A stretch of 64,000 nucleotides of DNA from Carbonatibacter sp965199245. GTDB taxonomy: Bacteria; Pseudomonadota; Alphaproteobacteria; Kiloniellales; Kiloniellaceae. Positions 9,653-18,293 of this stretch are shown one piece after another. The DNA is taken from the NCBI GenBank assembly GCA_965199245.1, contig CBDAQP010000003.1:186001-250000 (forward strand). Direction: 5' to 3'. Position 1 is the stretch's first letter. Each line of letters starts with the position of its first letter. The position numbers and the translations under genes were made by a program. The notes under the pieces are model-generated. The model ran no database searches and had not been told where the DNA came from. It worked only from the letters and a program-made list of their open reading frames with translations.

Positions 9653-10363
9653 CTACCGCGCTATCGGCAATCCTAGAATATGACGCGTTTCGTGAAGAGC
9701 ACGACTGTACTGCATACTAACGGAGTCAAACTCGGCCGCGATATCCGCGTTCAGAGTTCTCGTGTTACTAGACACGAACTCTTTAGTGTTTGACGACGCA
9801 AAGACGATATCAGCGGTATGCCCTAAATTTCGCAGATTTTCTGCCACCTCCAGGTAGCTCTCGACCACGATGCAGTCCTTCAATGAGTCTTTACCTGGCT
9901 TCGCCGGGGTTCGTTTTTGCGTCATGCGGGCAAAGGCCCGGTACGTCAAATCGGGAGTAATAAAAGTTATTAGTGCGGTGCCTAGTATATCGGCCATGAC
10001 AGCTTCAGCGACGGGAACACGCGTAAGAAAGTGACTGATCTGGGTTTGGCTGGGCTGCCCAAGAGCTTCTGACCATTTGTCGATCCGCACAATCTCGTCC
10101 CGCAGTTTCCGTAGAGCCGTGTTTGTGTCCTCGCGGACTACCGGGAGATTGTCGTTGAGCTCGTTGCGTACTTGCTCTGCAACCACGCATCCAATTGCTT
10201 CGTATTGAACAACGCCATCTCGGATAGCTTTGCCCGCGAGCATCGCGTTTGCATCCACGTTCTCGCGACGCGGCGAGCGCAATAGATCCAGAAGAATGCA
10301 GGTATCTGGAAGCAGGACAGGTACATTTGCCTGTGCAATCGCTTTTAGAGAGGCGTAGGCCAA
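9653..10363 (-). CDS. PIN-domain protein (putative ribonuclease)
   Basis: A 236-residue protein with a PIN-like arrangement of acidic residues. These are the first Asp in VLLPDTCILLDLLRSP (about residue 20), Glu in EQVRNELNDN, Asp in SLKDCIVVESYLE, and the terminal strand DIVFASSNTKEF. PIN domains are metal-dependent RNases, often toxins. Start is TTG at 10363 with GAGAGGG upstream, beginning 5 bp after the stop of the upstream gene, so the two are coupled. The protein is longer than VapC-type toxins (~130 aa) and is closer to larger stand-alone PIN proteins. Substrate unknown. Confidence 0.65.
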   Translation of the reverse strand: MAYASLKAIAQANVPVLLPDTCILLDLLRSPRRENVDANAMLAGKAIRDGVVQYEAIGCVVAEQVRNELNDNLPVVREDTNTALRKLRDEIVRIDKWSEALGQPSQTQISHFLTRVPVAEAVMADILGTALITFITPDLTYRAFARMTQKRTPAKPGKDSLKDCIVVESYLEVAENLRNLGHTADIVFASSNTKEFVSSNTRTLNADIAAEFDSVSMQYSRALHETRHILGLPIAR

Positions 10364-10368
10364 CGTGC

Positions 10369-11040
10369 TTACCCTCTCAATATCGTATCATATGCTCCAA
10401 GAAGAGAAATTCCCTGCTCGAATTGTATGGCAAGCTTGATGGCCGAAGTCTCGCCCCAACCATCGACTTCGATCAACCATTGCGTAAGGACATCAGAGGG
10501 CAGGTTATCGCCGTTGCGATGCGCTTCGATCACAAACCTCTCCCAACGTTCCCTGTCATTGGGGTGACAGGTCACTGTGCTCTTGTTGGCCAAGGCGGAG
10601 AACCGGCGCAGGGAATCGGCAGCTTCGGCACTCGTCCAGGTATCCAGACTGCGAACATCGTCGGTTAGCGAAAGCGTGAGCTGATCTCGAACGGTGGCCT
10701 TGTCGACAACCTCGGCCACAAAACAGATAAGAAGATCATTATAGAGCTTGACGCCCAATTCTCCGACATCGGCGGGCACGATATTCGTAACCGCGTATGT
10801 TTCCCCGCTCTGCCAGAGCGTCAATGTCGACTTTGGAAGGGTGTCGCCAGTATATTCAAATACGAGGATATCTTCCTGACGCATGCCGACAGCGTGGTCT
10901 TTGAGGTTGGCTCCCTGCTCTTCATTGTGACCCCACTCTCGGGTCTCGACGCCGAGCAGAGATGCACGGATGTCACCGAGTGGGACATGATCCGAACCAA
11001 TAGTCAGGTCCCGAAAGACCTCGATACCTGCCTGTGCCAT
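10369..11040 (-). CDS. Hypothetical protein, partner of PIN protein
   Basis: A 223-residue soluble, acidic protein that I do not recognise. No transmembrane segment, signal peptide or known catalytic motif is visible. The ATG at 11040 has a good ribosome site (GGGGAGAAG). It is followed after 5 bp by the PIN gene in the same direction, so the pair is one unit. By analogy with two-gene toxin-antitoxin or effector modules it could be an antitoxin, adaptor or sensor; that is inference. Its location among IS remnants suggests horizontal transfer. Confidence 0.6.
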   Translation of the reverse strand: MAQAGIEVFRDLTIGSDHVPLGDIRASLLGVETREWGHNEEQGANLKDHAVGMRQEDILVFEYTGDTLPKSTLTLWQSGETYAVTNIVPADVGELGVKLYNDLLICFVAEVVDKATVRDQLTLSLTDDVRSLDTWTSAEAADSLRRFSALANKSTVTCHPNDRERWERFVIEAHRNGDNLPSDVLTQWLIEVDGWGETSAIKLAIQFEQGISLLGAYDTILRG

Positions 11041-11148
11041 ACGTTTCTTCTCCCCCGCTTAATCGCCTACGCCGTTAGGTATGTCTCACACATGACATGC
11101 AAACCACGCAAGATTTGGTCACGTCCGTAGCGGCCACAATTCGCTTTT

Positions 11149-11283
11149 TCACGCCTTGTTGGCGGCGGCCTGTTCCAGTATTCGCTTGTATCCCTCACGC
11201 GAAAGCCATTGCGCGCGTTCGAGATGGCTTTGCCAGCATCGGCGTGTCCTGAACTCGTCGCCGACCGGATCGTGGTGCAAAAC
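11149..11283 (-). pseudogene. Possible 3' remnant of an unknown gene
   Basis: A minus-strand frame from the IS boundary at 11283 to a TGA at 11149-11151 reads HLERAQWLSREGYKRILEQA near its end, which looks like genuine helical protein. The 5' part is lost to the IS407-group copy at 11284. It lies upstream of the PIN cassette in the same orientation and could have been part of the same operon. Not identified. Confidence 0.3.
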
Positions 11284-11916
11284 TGCTGTTCTCCCCAAAC
11301 CTGTGCCATTGGGCAGTTAGCTTTTCATGTATGACATGTTCATGCGACCTTGTCCACTCTGTTCCGGGTTAACCCGGAACAGAGTGATGCGAATTCATTG
11401 GGTGTTGCCCAATTCAGGGCGGAGTGTGGTCTGTGATTGTTGTCGTTGATCCTCCATCTTTCGGTCACGCCTCTCTCAGGCTTGAAAACAGGTTTTCATT
11501 CAGGCATTCATCCCTTACCCGAGCGTTGAAGGATTCGATGAAACCGTTTTGGCCGGGCTTCCCCAGCTGTATGAACCGGAGATCAACGCCACTGTCTCGA
11601 GCCCATTTGAACATCGCCATCGAGGTGTATCCGGTGCCATTGTCACAGACGATGACCTCCGGTTTGCCATGCAAGTCGAGGAGCCGGGTCAGCTCCCTGG
11701 CCACCCGAAGACCGTTAATCGAAAAGTCCACGGTCATGGCGTGGCATTGTCTAGTGAAGTCATCGATAACAGTGAACAACCGGATACGCCGGCCGCTGGA
11801 TAGCTCATAAAGTCCATGCTCCATTTCTGTCCGGGGGATGTCGGCAGCACCAGGGGCCGGCGGACGATCGCCGCCGTTTCTTGCGCTTGCGCACCTGCAA
11901 ACCTTCTTCGACGTAT
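11284..11916 (-). mobile_element. IS3 family (IS407 group) copy A, truncated
   Basis: This begins with the terminal repeat TGCTGTTCTCCCC at 11284 and contains the 3' two thirds of orfB, with catalytic-domain motifs FTVIDDFTRQCHAMTVDFS, VICDNGTGYTSMAMF and GKPGQNGFIESFNARVRDE. It stops at 11916, where an IS630 copy begins, so orfA and the orfB start are missing. It carries two 7-nt deletions relative to its sister copies: one after REA near the 3' end (shared with copy C) and one after WSMDFMS (shared with copy B). Confidence 0.85.
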
Positions 11917-12634
11917 AGACAATCCATTATAATCTGGTTATAGTTTATTGATGATGTCTTCATCAGATTTCCGCAGTAAGGTTTGATCTGTCCGCGAGAA
12001 GGAAGGCCTTACAATAGCGCAGGTTGCGGAGCGTTTTTGTGTGGGGCGTCACCCGTTGGCTCAAGCCCCCCGGGCCGAAGACAACCCGGACTAAACCGGC
12101 GACAAGGATTGATATGGTCGCCCTGGCGCGTGATGTTGTGGCTCATCCCGATGCCTGTCACTATGAGCGCGCCCGTCGTTCTGGTGTGAGTGCTCAGGGG
12201 ATCCATTACGCCCTGCGCCGCTTGGGTGTGACCTGTAAAAAAAACCCTAACGCCTCCAAAGACGTGCGCGGGCGTGCCTTCCAAACGATGATAAAGATGT
12301 ATGAGCATCGGGGCCGTCCCCTTGTTTATATCGATGAAAGCGGCTTTGCCCGTGACATGCCCCGCACGCATGGCTCTGCACCAACAGGTCAACGGTGTGA
12401 TGGCGTGTGCGATTGGCAGGCCAGGGGTCGAACCAATGCGATTGGTGCCCTGATCGGGAAAGCCTTGCTGACAGTCGGCCTGTTTCAGGCAAACGTCAAT
12501 GCAGGTATTTTCACCGCATGGGTCAAACAGGATTTGCTGCCCCGGCTTCCTGAAAACTCTGTCATCGTCATGGATAACGCAACAGTTCACAAGCTATGCA
12601 AAATATCATCCGAAAAGCAGGGCATACCCTGCTC
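11917..12634 (+). mobile_element. IS630-family remnant, N-terminal part (subtype a)
   Basis: Plus-strand frames encode the helix-turn-helix start (REKEGLTIAQVAERF, with a nonsense codon just before), then TRWLK, TRTKPATRIDM, YALRRLGVTCKK and the catalytic stretch VYIDESGFARDMPRTHG, WQARGRTNAIGALIGK and VIVMDNATVHK. After about 12634 the reading frame continues into an unrelated IS5 transposase, making a fused open frame. The missing C-terminus corresponds to the fragment at 8289-8403. Confidence 0.8.
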
Positions 12635-13122
12635 TTGCGGACGGGCATCAACCCGGCGTGTGCTCGATACGGAAAATACGTCAGCCGAAGTTTGGGGTGA
12701 CACCCGCTCCGAAAGCAATGAGAAATGGCTGGCAAAGAAAATGTTGGTCAGCCGCACGCAAGAAACCCAGGGGTAAGCCCATGCCGAAAGCCGGCGCACG
12801 GGCCAACGCGCGAAAATCAGCCATCCGCGCACGGGTCGAGCATGTCTTCGCCCATCAGAAAAACCGCTTCGGTCTGTTCATCCGCACCATCGGTCTCAAA
12901 AGGGCAGAAGCCAGACTGACGCTGGCCAATCTCGCGTACAACATGGATCGCCTGATCTTCCATGAACGCCGGGCAACCGCAGGATGACTCCGTCCAGAAT
13001 GCGGATTCCGTCGTAAAAAACGTCCCGCCAACGCAATTTGTAGCGAAAAAGTGCCGTCCAACGTCTCGAAAAATCACAATTGGCCACAGCAGTGCATAAA
13101 TCGGGAGTTAATACGGCTGTCC
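12635..13122 (+). mobile_element. IS5-family remnant, C-terminal part
   Basis: Encodes the last third of an IS5-type transposase: NTSAEVWGDTRSESNEKWL, then, after a frame change, GKPMPKAGARANARKSAIRA and RVEHVFAHQKNRFGLFIRTI, ending in YNMDRLIFHERRATAG. It ends with the imperfect inverted repeat GTTAATACGGCTGTCC at 13107-13122. A near full-length copy of the same element is at 52624-55088. Relative to that copy, about 5 nt are missing after MLVSR. Confidence 0.8.
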
Positions 13123-13191
13123 ATTTTATGATTCTTGTGATAAGATGTGTTTTCGAATCGGGTAAAATATGCTTTGGGAGACTTGATTAAG

Positions 13192-14433
13192 ATGAAAGAA
13201 AAAAGAGAAAAAGAGACAGTTGACGAAAATACAAAAGACCGCAGAGATTTTTTAAAAAGCACGAGCTTAGCGACGCTTGCTGCGGTGGTCGGGGCCTCGG
13301 TGCCGTTTTATCGCCACCTGCCCAGTGGGTTCATCCCTGCGGCGGTCGCGGCGGAAAATATTCTGGCTGGTAAGGACGGTTTGACCCTGCTGAATGACCG
13401 GCCTGTGAATGCAGAAACACCGCCAGAGCTTCTGGATGATGCAATTACCCCAACAAGCCGGCACTTCATTCGCAACAACGGCATTCCCCCCGAAGACGTT
13501 GACGCTAAAAATTGGATCCTCACCGTTGATGGATTCGTCGATAATCCGCTGGAACTGTCCATTGCTGATCTGCGTAAAAACTTTGATGTTGTTACAATGG
13601 CCCTGACGCTGGAGTGTGGCGGTAATGGACGCGGATACTTCAATCCTCCGGCCAAAGGAAATCAGTGGACTTATGGTGCAGTGGCCTGTTCAAGCTGGAC
13701 TGGAGTCCGGCTAAAAGATGTTTTGAAAAAAGCAGGCGTGCAGTCAAATGTTGTCTATACCGCACACTACGGAGCCGATGCTCACCTGTCTGGTGATCCA
13801 GAAAAATTGCCTATTTCTCGTGGTTTACCCATTGAAAAAGCACTGAGTGACAATATCCTGATTGCTTTTGAAATGAATGGCGAAGCATTGCACCCGATGA
13901 ATGGTGCGCCTCTGCGGCTTGTTGTGCCAGGTTGGCCCGCCTCGACCGCGCAAAAATGGCTGAAACGTATCCAGTTACGCGATCAAGTCCACGATGGGCC
14001 AAAAATGACGGGTAAGGCTTACCGTGTGCCTGCTTACAAGGTGTCCCCCGGACAAAAGGTTCCAACCGAAGATTTCGTTATCATTGAGCGGATGCCTGTC
14101 AAGTCACTCGTGACGTTCCCCGCCAACAACACAAATATTGGCCTGCAAACCGAAGTACGCGGTCATGCTTGGTCTGGAGATCGCAAAATTAAAAAAGTCG
14201 ATATTTCAACCGATTTTGGCGCAACTTGGACGGAAACTGAACTTGATGAGCCTGTCAACTTTGGTGCGTGGCAAAACTGGCGCACGAAAGTCAGCTTCTC
14301 CCAGGCAGGCTACTATGAAATTTGGGCACGCGCAACAGACAGCGAAGGTGTGATGCAACCCTTTGCGATTGATTGGAACCCCAAAGGCTACTTGAACAAC
14401 ACGATGCACCGCGTCGGCGTTCGCGCAAGCTAG
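13192..14433 (+). CDS. sorA: Sulfite dehydrogenase molybdopterin subunit (SorA-like)
   Basis: Periplasmic sulfite oxidase-family enzyme of 413 residues. The N-terminus has a Tat-type signal (DRRDFLKSTSLATLAAV). The molybdopterin domain contains the cofactor-ligand cysteine in LTLECGGNGRGYF, and the C-terminal Mo-co dimerisation domain follows (SGDRKIKKVDISTDFGATW). A GTG-initiated longer frame from 13147 exists, but ATG at 13192 directly precedes the Lys/Glu-rich leader of the signal and has GGGAG upstream. The next gene encodes a c-type cytochrome, giving the SorAB arrangement that passes electrons from sulfite to cytochrome c. It sits intact between IS clusters. Confidence 0.88.
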   Translation: MKEKREKETVDENTKDRRDFLKSTSLATLAAVVGASVPFYRHLPSGFIPAAVAAENILAGKDGLTLLNDRPVNAETPPELLDDAITPTSRHFIRNNGIPPEDVDAKNWILTVDGFVDNPLELSIADLRKNFDVVTMALTLECGGNGRGYFNPPAKGNQWTYGAVACSSWTGVRLKDVLKKAGVQSNVVYTAHYGADAHLSGDPEKLPISRGLPIEKALSDNILIAFEMNGEALHPMNGAPLRLVVPGWPASTAQKWLKRIQLRDQVHDGPKMTGKAYRVPAYKVSPGQKVPTEDFVIIERMPVKSLVTFPANNTNIGLQTEVRGHAWSGDRKIKKVDISTDFGATWTETELDEPVNFGAWQNWRTKVSFSQAGYYEIWARATDSEGVMQPFAIDWNPKGYLNNTMHRVGVRAS

Positions 14434-14506
14434 TCTTACATAACCTTGCATGGCGGGGACAGTTCAGCTGTCCCCGTTGCATACCATTATTTAATGAAAA
14501 AACAGG

Positions 14507-14857
14507 ATGAAAAATATAGTCATGATACCTTTATTTTTGCGGATATTTCTTTTTTTCACATCAATTTCTATAATGACTGTTCCCGCCCTCTCAAACGAGG
14601 AAAGTGACGAGTTTGGAATTCTGTTAGACGCCCCAGGTGTTGAGACCACTTATTATGCCTGTAGTGCCTGCCATTCCGAGCGAATTGTCGCCCAGCAAGG
14701 TTTAAGTCGAAAAGGATGGGAGGAAATGCTCGTTTGGATGGTCGAGGAACAGGGCATGTTTGAACTTGAGGATGCGGAGCGTAATGAAGTGCTCGATTAT
14801 CTCACGGCACATTACAACGTGGATCGGCCCAATTTCCCGAAACGTGAGACAAACTGA
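14507..14857 (+). CDS. sorB: Sulfite dehydrogenase cytochrome c subunit (SorB-like)
   Basis: A 116-residue exported cytochrome with a Sec signal peptide (hydrophobic residues 6-26, cleavage after VPALS) and one haem-binding motif CSACH near residue 50. The following GWEEMLVWMVEEQGM contains a candidate axial Met, as in SorB-type cytochromes. It begins 73 bp after sorA and would accept electrons from SorA. This is the only haem protein gene in the window. Confidence 0.85.
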   Translation: MKNIVMIPLFLRIFLFFTSISIMTVPALSNEESDEFGILLDAPGVETTYYACSACHSERIVAQQGLSRKGWEEMLVWMVEEQGMFELEDAERNEVLDYLTAHYNVDRPNFPKRETN

Positions 14858-14894
14858 TCGTGAGAAAAGCATAAAACAAAAAAAACAAAAAAAA

Positions 14895-14920
14895 GCCCCG
14901 CAGGAAAAATCCTGCGGAGC
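14895..14920 (-). terminator. Terminator of the chemotaxis receptor gene
   Basis: The hairpin GCCCCGCAGGA / TCCTGCGGAGC is followed on the minus strand by a long T-rich tract, 16 bp past the receptor stop codon. It lies between convergent sorB and the receptor and may serve both. Confidence 0.75.
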
Positions 14921-14935
14921 ATTTGCCTAGGACGC

Positions 14936-15744
14936 CTATTCAGCCGCTGCTTTGAGGTAGGACACAAATTTGTCCGTATCCTGTTGCAATGTCGTTGCAT
15001 TAACAGACAGCTGGACACCCGTATTAACCCTGGAAAGAAAAGGCATTCTGTGTTCTAACGGCCATGAGGGTTACAGGAGGAGTCATTCAGTGAAAATCAT
15101 CCCAAACCAGCTGTTCAGGTAGGCTTCAGACCGCGAAACGGCGTGAAAAATTGCCGAAACGCCATGTCCACACCAGTCAATCTCACCTCAGGTTAGCGGG
15201 TTAATACGGGTGTCCAGCTCGTTAGACGACTGCTGAAGTTCTTCTGTTGCCGTGCTTGTCGAATTAGCGTCTGCGGCAACGACGTTGATGTCTTCGACTA
15301 CAGACATGATTTTATCACGCGCGGCTTGGGCGGAACGGGACAGATTACCCACCGTGGCGGACTGCTCCTCAACCGCAGAGGCAATGCTGGTCACGGTCTC
15401 GTTGGTTTTATTCACCGCCGATTTCATAACCTGCATGGAATCAGTCGAGGCTTCGATTTCGAACAACATATCCGTAACCTGCTTGCTGATGTCCTCTGTG
15501 GCCCTCTGTGTTTGATTCGCCGAGGACTTGACCTCACTGGCCACAACGGCAAATCCCTCGCCAGCATCCCCGGCTTGGGCAGCCTCAATCGTCGCATTAA
15601 GAGCCAGAAAATTGATTTGTTCCGCAATCTCGGCAATAATTTCAACAATCTGCTTGATCTTTTCACTGGCTTCGTTCAAGGCCGAAATCCTTTCTACGGC
15701 ATTGGAGGTAGATTGTGCGGCACCGCCCGTCAGCTCATACCATT
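14936..15744 (-). pseudogene. Methyl-accepting chemotaxis protein, broken
   Basis: The signalling domain of a chemoreceptor is clear: AEQINFLALNATIEAAQAGD, GEGFAVVASEVK, VTSIASAVEEQSA, TATEELQQSS. The gene is damaged twice. Its 5' part (sensor, membrane segments and HAMP) is lost at about 15745 to an IS630 element. A 203-bp MITE (15013-15215) is inserted near the 3' end. Removing the MITE and one AGCT duplication restores the frame to ...SSNELSVNATTLQQDTDKF... and ends SYLKAAAE with TAG at 14936-14938, so the insertion is precisely reversible on paper. Confidence 0.88.
15013..15215. mobile_element. 203-bp MITE with IS5-type terminal repeats
   Basis: Perfect terminal inverted repeats GGACACCCGTATTAACC-type (15013-15028 and 15200-15215) are flanked by a direct AGCT duplication at 15009-15012 and 15216-15219. 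There is no coding capacity. The same terminal repeats and the same AGCT duplication bound the IS5 element at 52624-55088, so that element is the likely source of transposase. Confidence 0.88.
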
Positions 15745-16655
15745 TCTGGAAATTCAGCACCCATGGATCCATTTTCTGTATCCAGAGGTTTTCGACCGGG
15801 GCCGGGCTGCGTGGCGGCAGAGGCAAGAGGGTGATATTGTCGGGACTATCCAGATTGGTTGTGGTGTGCCCTCCGGCCTGATCCGGAATGATGAGGGCAT
15901 GGGCACCGGGTTCGACCTGTGATGATCTGTCCTCCGGATGCCCTTGCATCCCGCGTGTATCACAGCGCGGTAGGACAAGAGCGGCCCCCCCGGGCCGGGC
16001 AGATCGCCCCGAATATCCAGACAGATTTGATCCCTTGATCCTTTGGAGCGACCGGGCGGGTTGCCCAGTGCCGCGTGATCTGTGTTTTTTGACCAACCCG
16101 CGCGTCGTCCTGGAACCGGATTTCAAGGGGGACAGTTCGCCCTGTTTTTTCCCGGATACGGTCTCTTTCAACGGGGACGTTTTTTTAAATGCGCTCAGGG
16201 CATCCTCGTTTTGTCCATGATGCACGGGCCGTCAATGTCCTGTCTCCGTGTTTGCGCAAGGTGGCACTCAGGCAACTTTCGCTGAGGCGATAGTCCTCCC
16301 ATAACCACTGCGCCAGATCCGGAAGTCGCCAGCACACCATCGATGGCAGACAATGGCCCTGTTTCAACGCGGGCAATCAAGGCAGCAAGCCGGGCCTCAC
16401 TGGCCGGTCGCCCGCTTCCCGAACGCTGCAAAAGCCCTTCTGGATCTTCTGCATTGAAAGGCAACACCCAATCACGAACAATTTGACGACCAACGCCGCG
16501 CGGCTTCACTGCGACTGCCGCCATCAGAGATGACCGCAAGGGCAGGCAAGTGGCGCGTCCGGTTCGAATCTGTTGAGAAGGCGGCGAAGACTGGATGCGT
16601 CATCATCCTGACGCAGGGGCTGACCCAGGACAAATCTCCAAAACTCTGTCCGTCC
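15745..16655 (-). mobile_element. IS630-family element (subtype b), degenerate
   Basis: Read on the minus strand, an N-terminal helix-turn-helix part (GRQIVRDWVLPFNAEDPEGL, RLAALIARVETGPL) is followed, through several frame changes, by the catalytic half (AALVLPRCDTRGM, HALIIPDQAGGH, LLPLPPRSPAPVENLW). The end sequence around 15745-15790 is the same as in the copy at 8404-8455. The catalytic motif has lost two residues (PAPVEN instead of the usual PELNPVEN), and the C-terminus is missing. An open frame runs from it into the chemoreceptor remnant. Confidence 0.78.
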
Positions 16656-18042
16656 TTAGTTCGCGCTGAAAAACTCTGAAGTCCGCAGATAATAGGGATT
16701 CCCAGAGGGAATCAAATATTGTAAAATGCCAGCAAGACCGCTTTCACCCCCTGTTTTCTGGTAGATTTTCATGACGCCCAGGCAACCGCACCCACCGACC
16801 TCTTTCGCGAACGCCTTGATTCGATCATTGACAAGGAACATAAGCTGATATGCCTGAGCACCTTGATGCCCTGGTTCGCATTCGACGAAGCCTTTGGCAA
16901 GCACGACAGGCCGCCGTCCTGCGAAACCAACGCGTCTGCGGGCTGCACTATCTGAAACACATGTACGACCTGATGAGGTTGTGGAGCGGTGGGTTGAGAA
17001 CCCCTACTGGCAGTATTTCTGCGGTTTTGATTTTTTTCAGCACCGCCTGCCGATTGACTCCAGCACGATGACGCGCTGGCGCAGGCGTGTCGGTCCCGAA
17101 GGCATGCGGTTTTGTCGGCGACGGTCGGTGTTGCGGTTGACGCGGGAGCAGTCAAGGACAGCAGTTTCGAGCGGATTACGGTGGCCCAAGGCCATAGCTT
17201 ACCCCACCGACAGCCGTCTGTATCTGAAAGCGTTGCAAGCCCTCAGGCCAAACGGCACGGCATTGTCCTGCGCCGCAGCTACACCCGTGTGGCCAGACGC
17301 GCCGGCCTTATGGCCGGGCGTTACGCCCATGCCAGACAGTTCCGGCGCATGCGCCGCGAGATCAGGACACTGAAGACCTATCTGGGCCGGGTTTTCCGCG
17401 ATATTGTCCGTAAGATTGCCGGGAACCTCGAGGCCCGTTTTGCGAAACTGTTGGGCCTGGCGTCTTCTGGTGCAACAGCCCGGGGACAAGAACAAGCTCT
17501 ATGCCCTGCACGCTCCGGAAGTTGCCTGCATCGCCAAGGGTAAGGCGCGTAATCCTGACGAGTTTGGTGCCAAGGTTGGGATTGCCACCACCAACCGTGA
17601 GGGTCTGGGCGAAAAGTTTCCGGGGGCCATACTCTGGCCGATACAGTGGCCCAGGCCGCCCGGATGACTGGACCGGAACGGGTCTACGTCGACAGGGGCT
17701 ATCGCGGCCACAATGACGAGGGCGAGGCCTCGGTCATGATGTCAGGGCGCACGCGCGGATTGAGCCCGCAGATGAGGCGCGAACTCAAACGAAGGTCGGC
17801 CATCGAGGCCACCACATGAAAACCGATGGCCGCCTTGATCGGAACGTCCTGAAAGGCCAGACTGGAGACACCATGAACGCCTTGCTGGCGGCCATAACAT
17901 GCGTCTGAACGCCATCGCGTTTTGGCTTGTCCGGGTCATCAATGCGCTGATCAGGACGACGAAAACGGCAAAATCGAATACTTCACCACACTTCCAACGC
18001 TGCGAAATAGCAATGACTTAGGATTTGTTCAGCGCGGACTCC
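16656..18042 (+). mobile_element. IS5-family (IS1478-like) element, degenerate
   Basis: Imperfect terminal inverted repeats mark the ends (TTAGTTCGCGCTGAAAAACTC at 16656 and its complement-like end at 18022-18042). Plus-strand frames contain ERWVENPYWQYFCG, FFQHRLPIDSSTMTRW, TYLGRVFRDIVRKIAGN, KLYALHAPEVACIAKGKAR, RVYVDRGYRGHN and RRELKRRSAIEA. These are in the right order for one ~430-residue transposase but in alternating frames with small deletions, so it is inactive. Confidence 0.8.
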
Positions 18043-18154
18043 TTATAATCACAGAACCTGCTCACGCCCCAGATCCAGCGAGTCTTTATTTTATGCAGTT
18101 GGTATAATTTCTGCAGGTCAGGTTTTTGTTACACTTTCATTCTTTCACATCTTT

Positions 18155-18168
18155 TTGATTAAGATCAA
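18155..18168. promoter_or_regulatory. Perfect FNR/FixK-type box
   Basis: TTGATTAAGATCAA matches the TTGAT-N4-ATCAA consensus for FNR/Anr/FixK regulators exactly. It lies in the 251-bp AT-rich gap between the IS1478-like element (ending 18042) and the 3' end of parC (18294). No intact gene starts nearby on either strand, so the site seems orphaned. The rest of the gap shows nothing else that I can name. Confidence 0.5.
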
Positions 18169-18293
18169 GCGCAAAATCAAAACGGTTGCGCAAACTTCAT
18201 CAAAATATGACAGTAGATTTTGTCATAATTCTCAACAAAACAGCAAAATATTTCTATAAAATAGACGTTCTAGGACAGTGCGAGGAACAGCAA

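Noticed and set aside
11067..11309. 80-residue minus-strand protein upstream of the PIN pair
   Set aside because: It crosses the end of the IS407 copy (11284) and reads through terminal repeat sequence; another frame in the same place looks more like protein.
12024..12776. An intact 250-residue transposase
   Set aside because: It is IS630 sequence fused to an IS5 tail, lacking the IS630 C-terminal catalytic residues.
13185..13198. FNR-like box TTGATTAAGATGAA before sorA
   Set aside because: It overlaps the chosen start codon and has a mismatch in the second half-site, so chance is likely.
15188..16225. A 345-residue chemoreceptor with a novel N-terminus
   Set aside because: The N-terminal half is IS630 transposase sequence; the fusion arises at the insertion junction.
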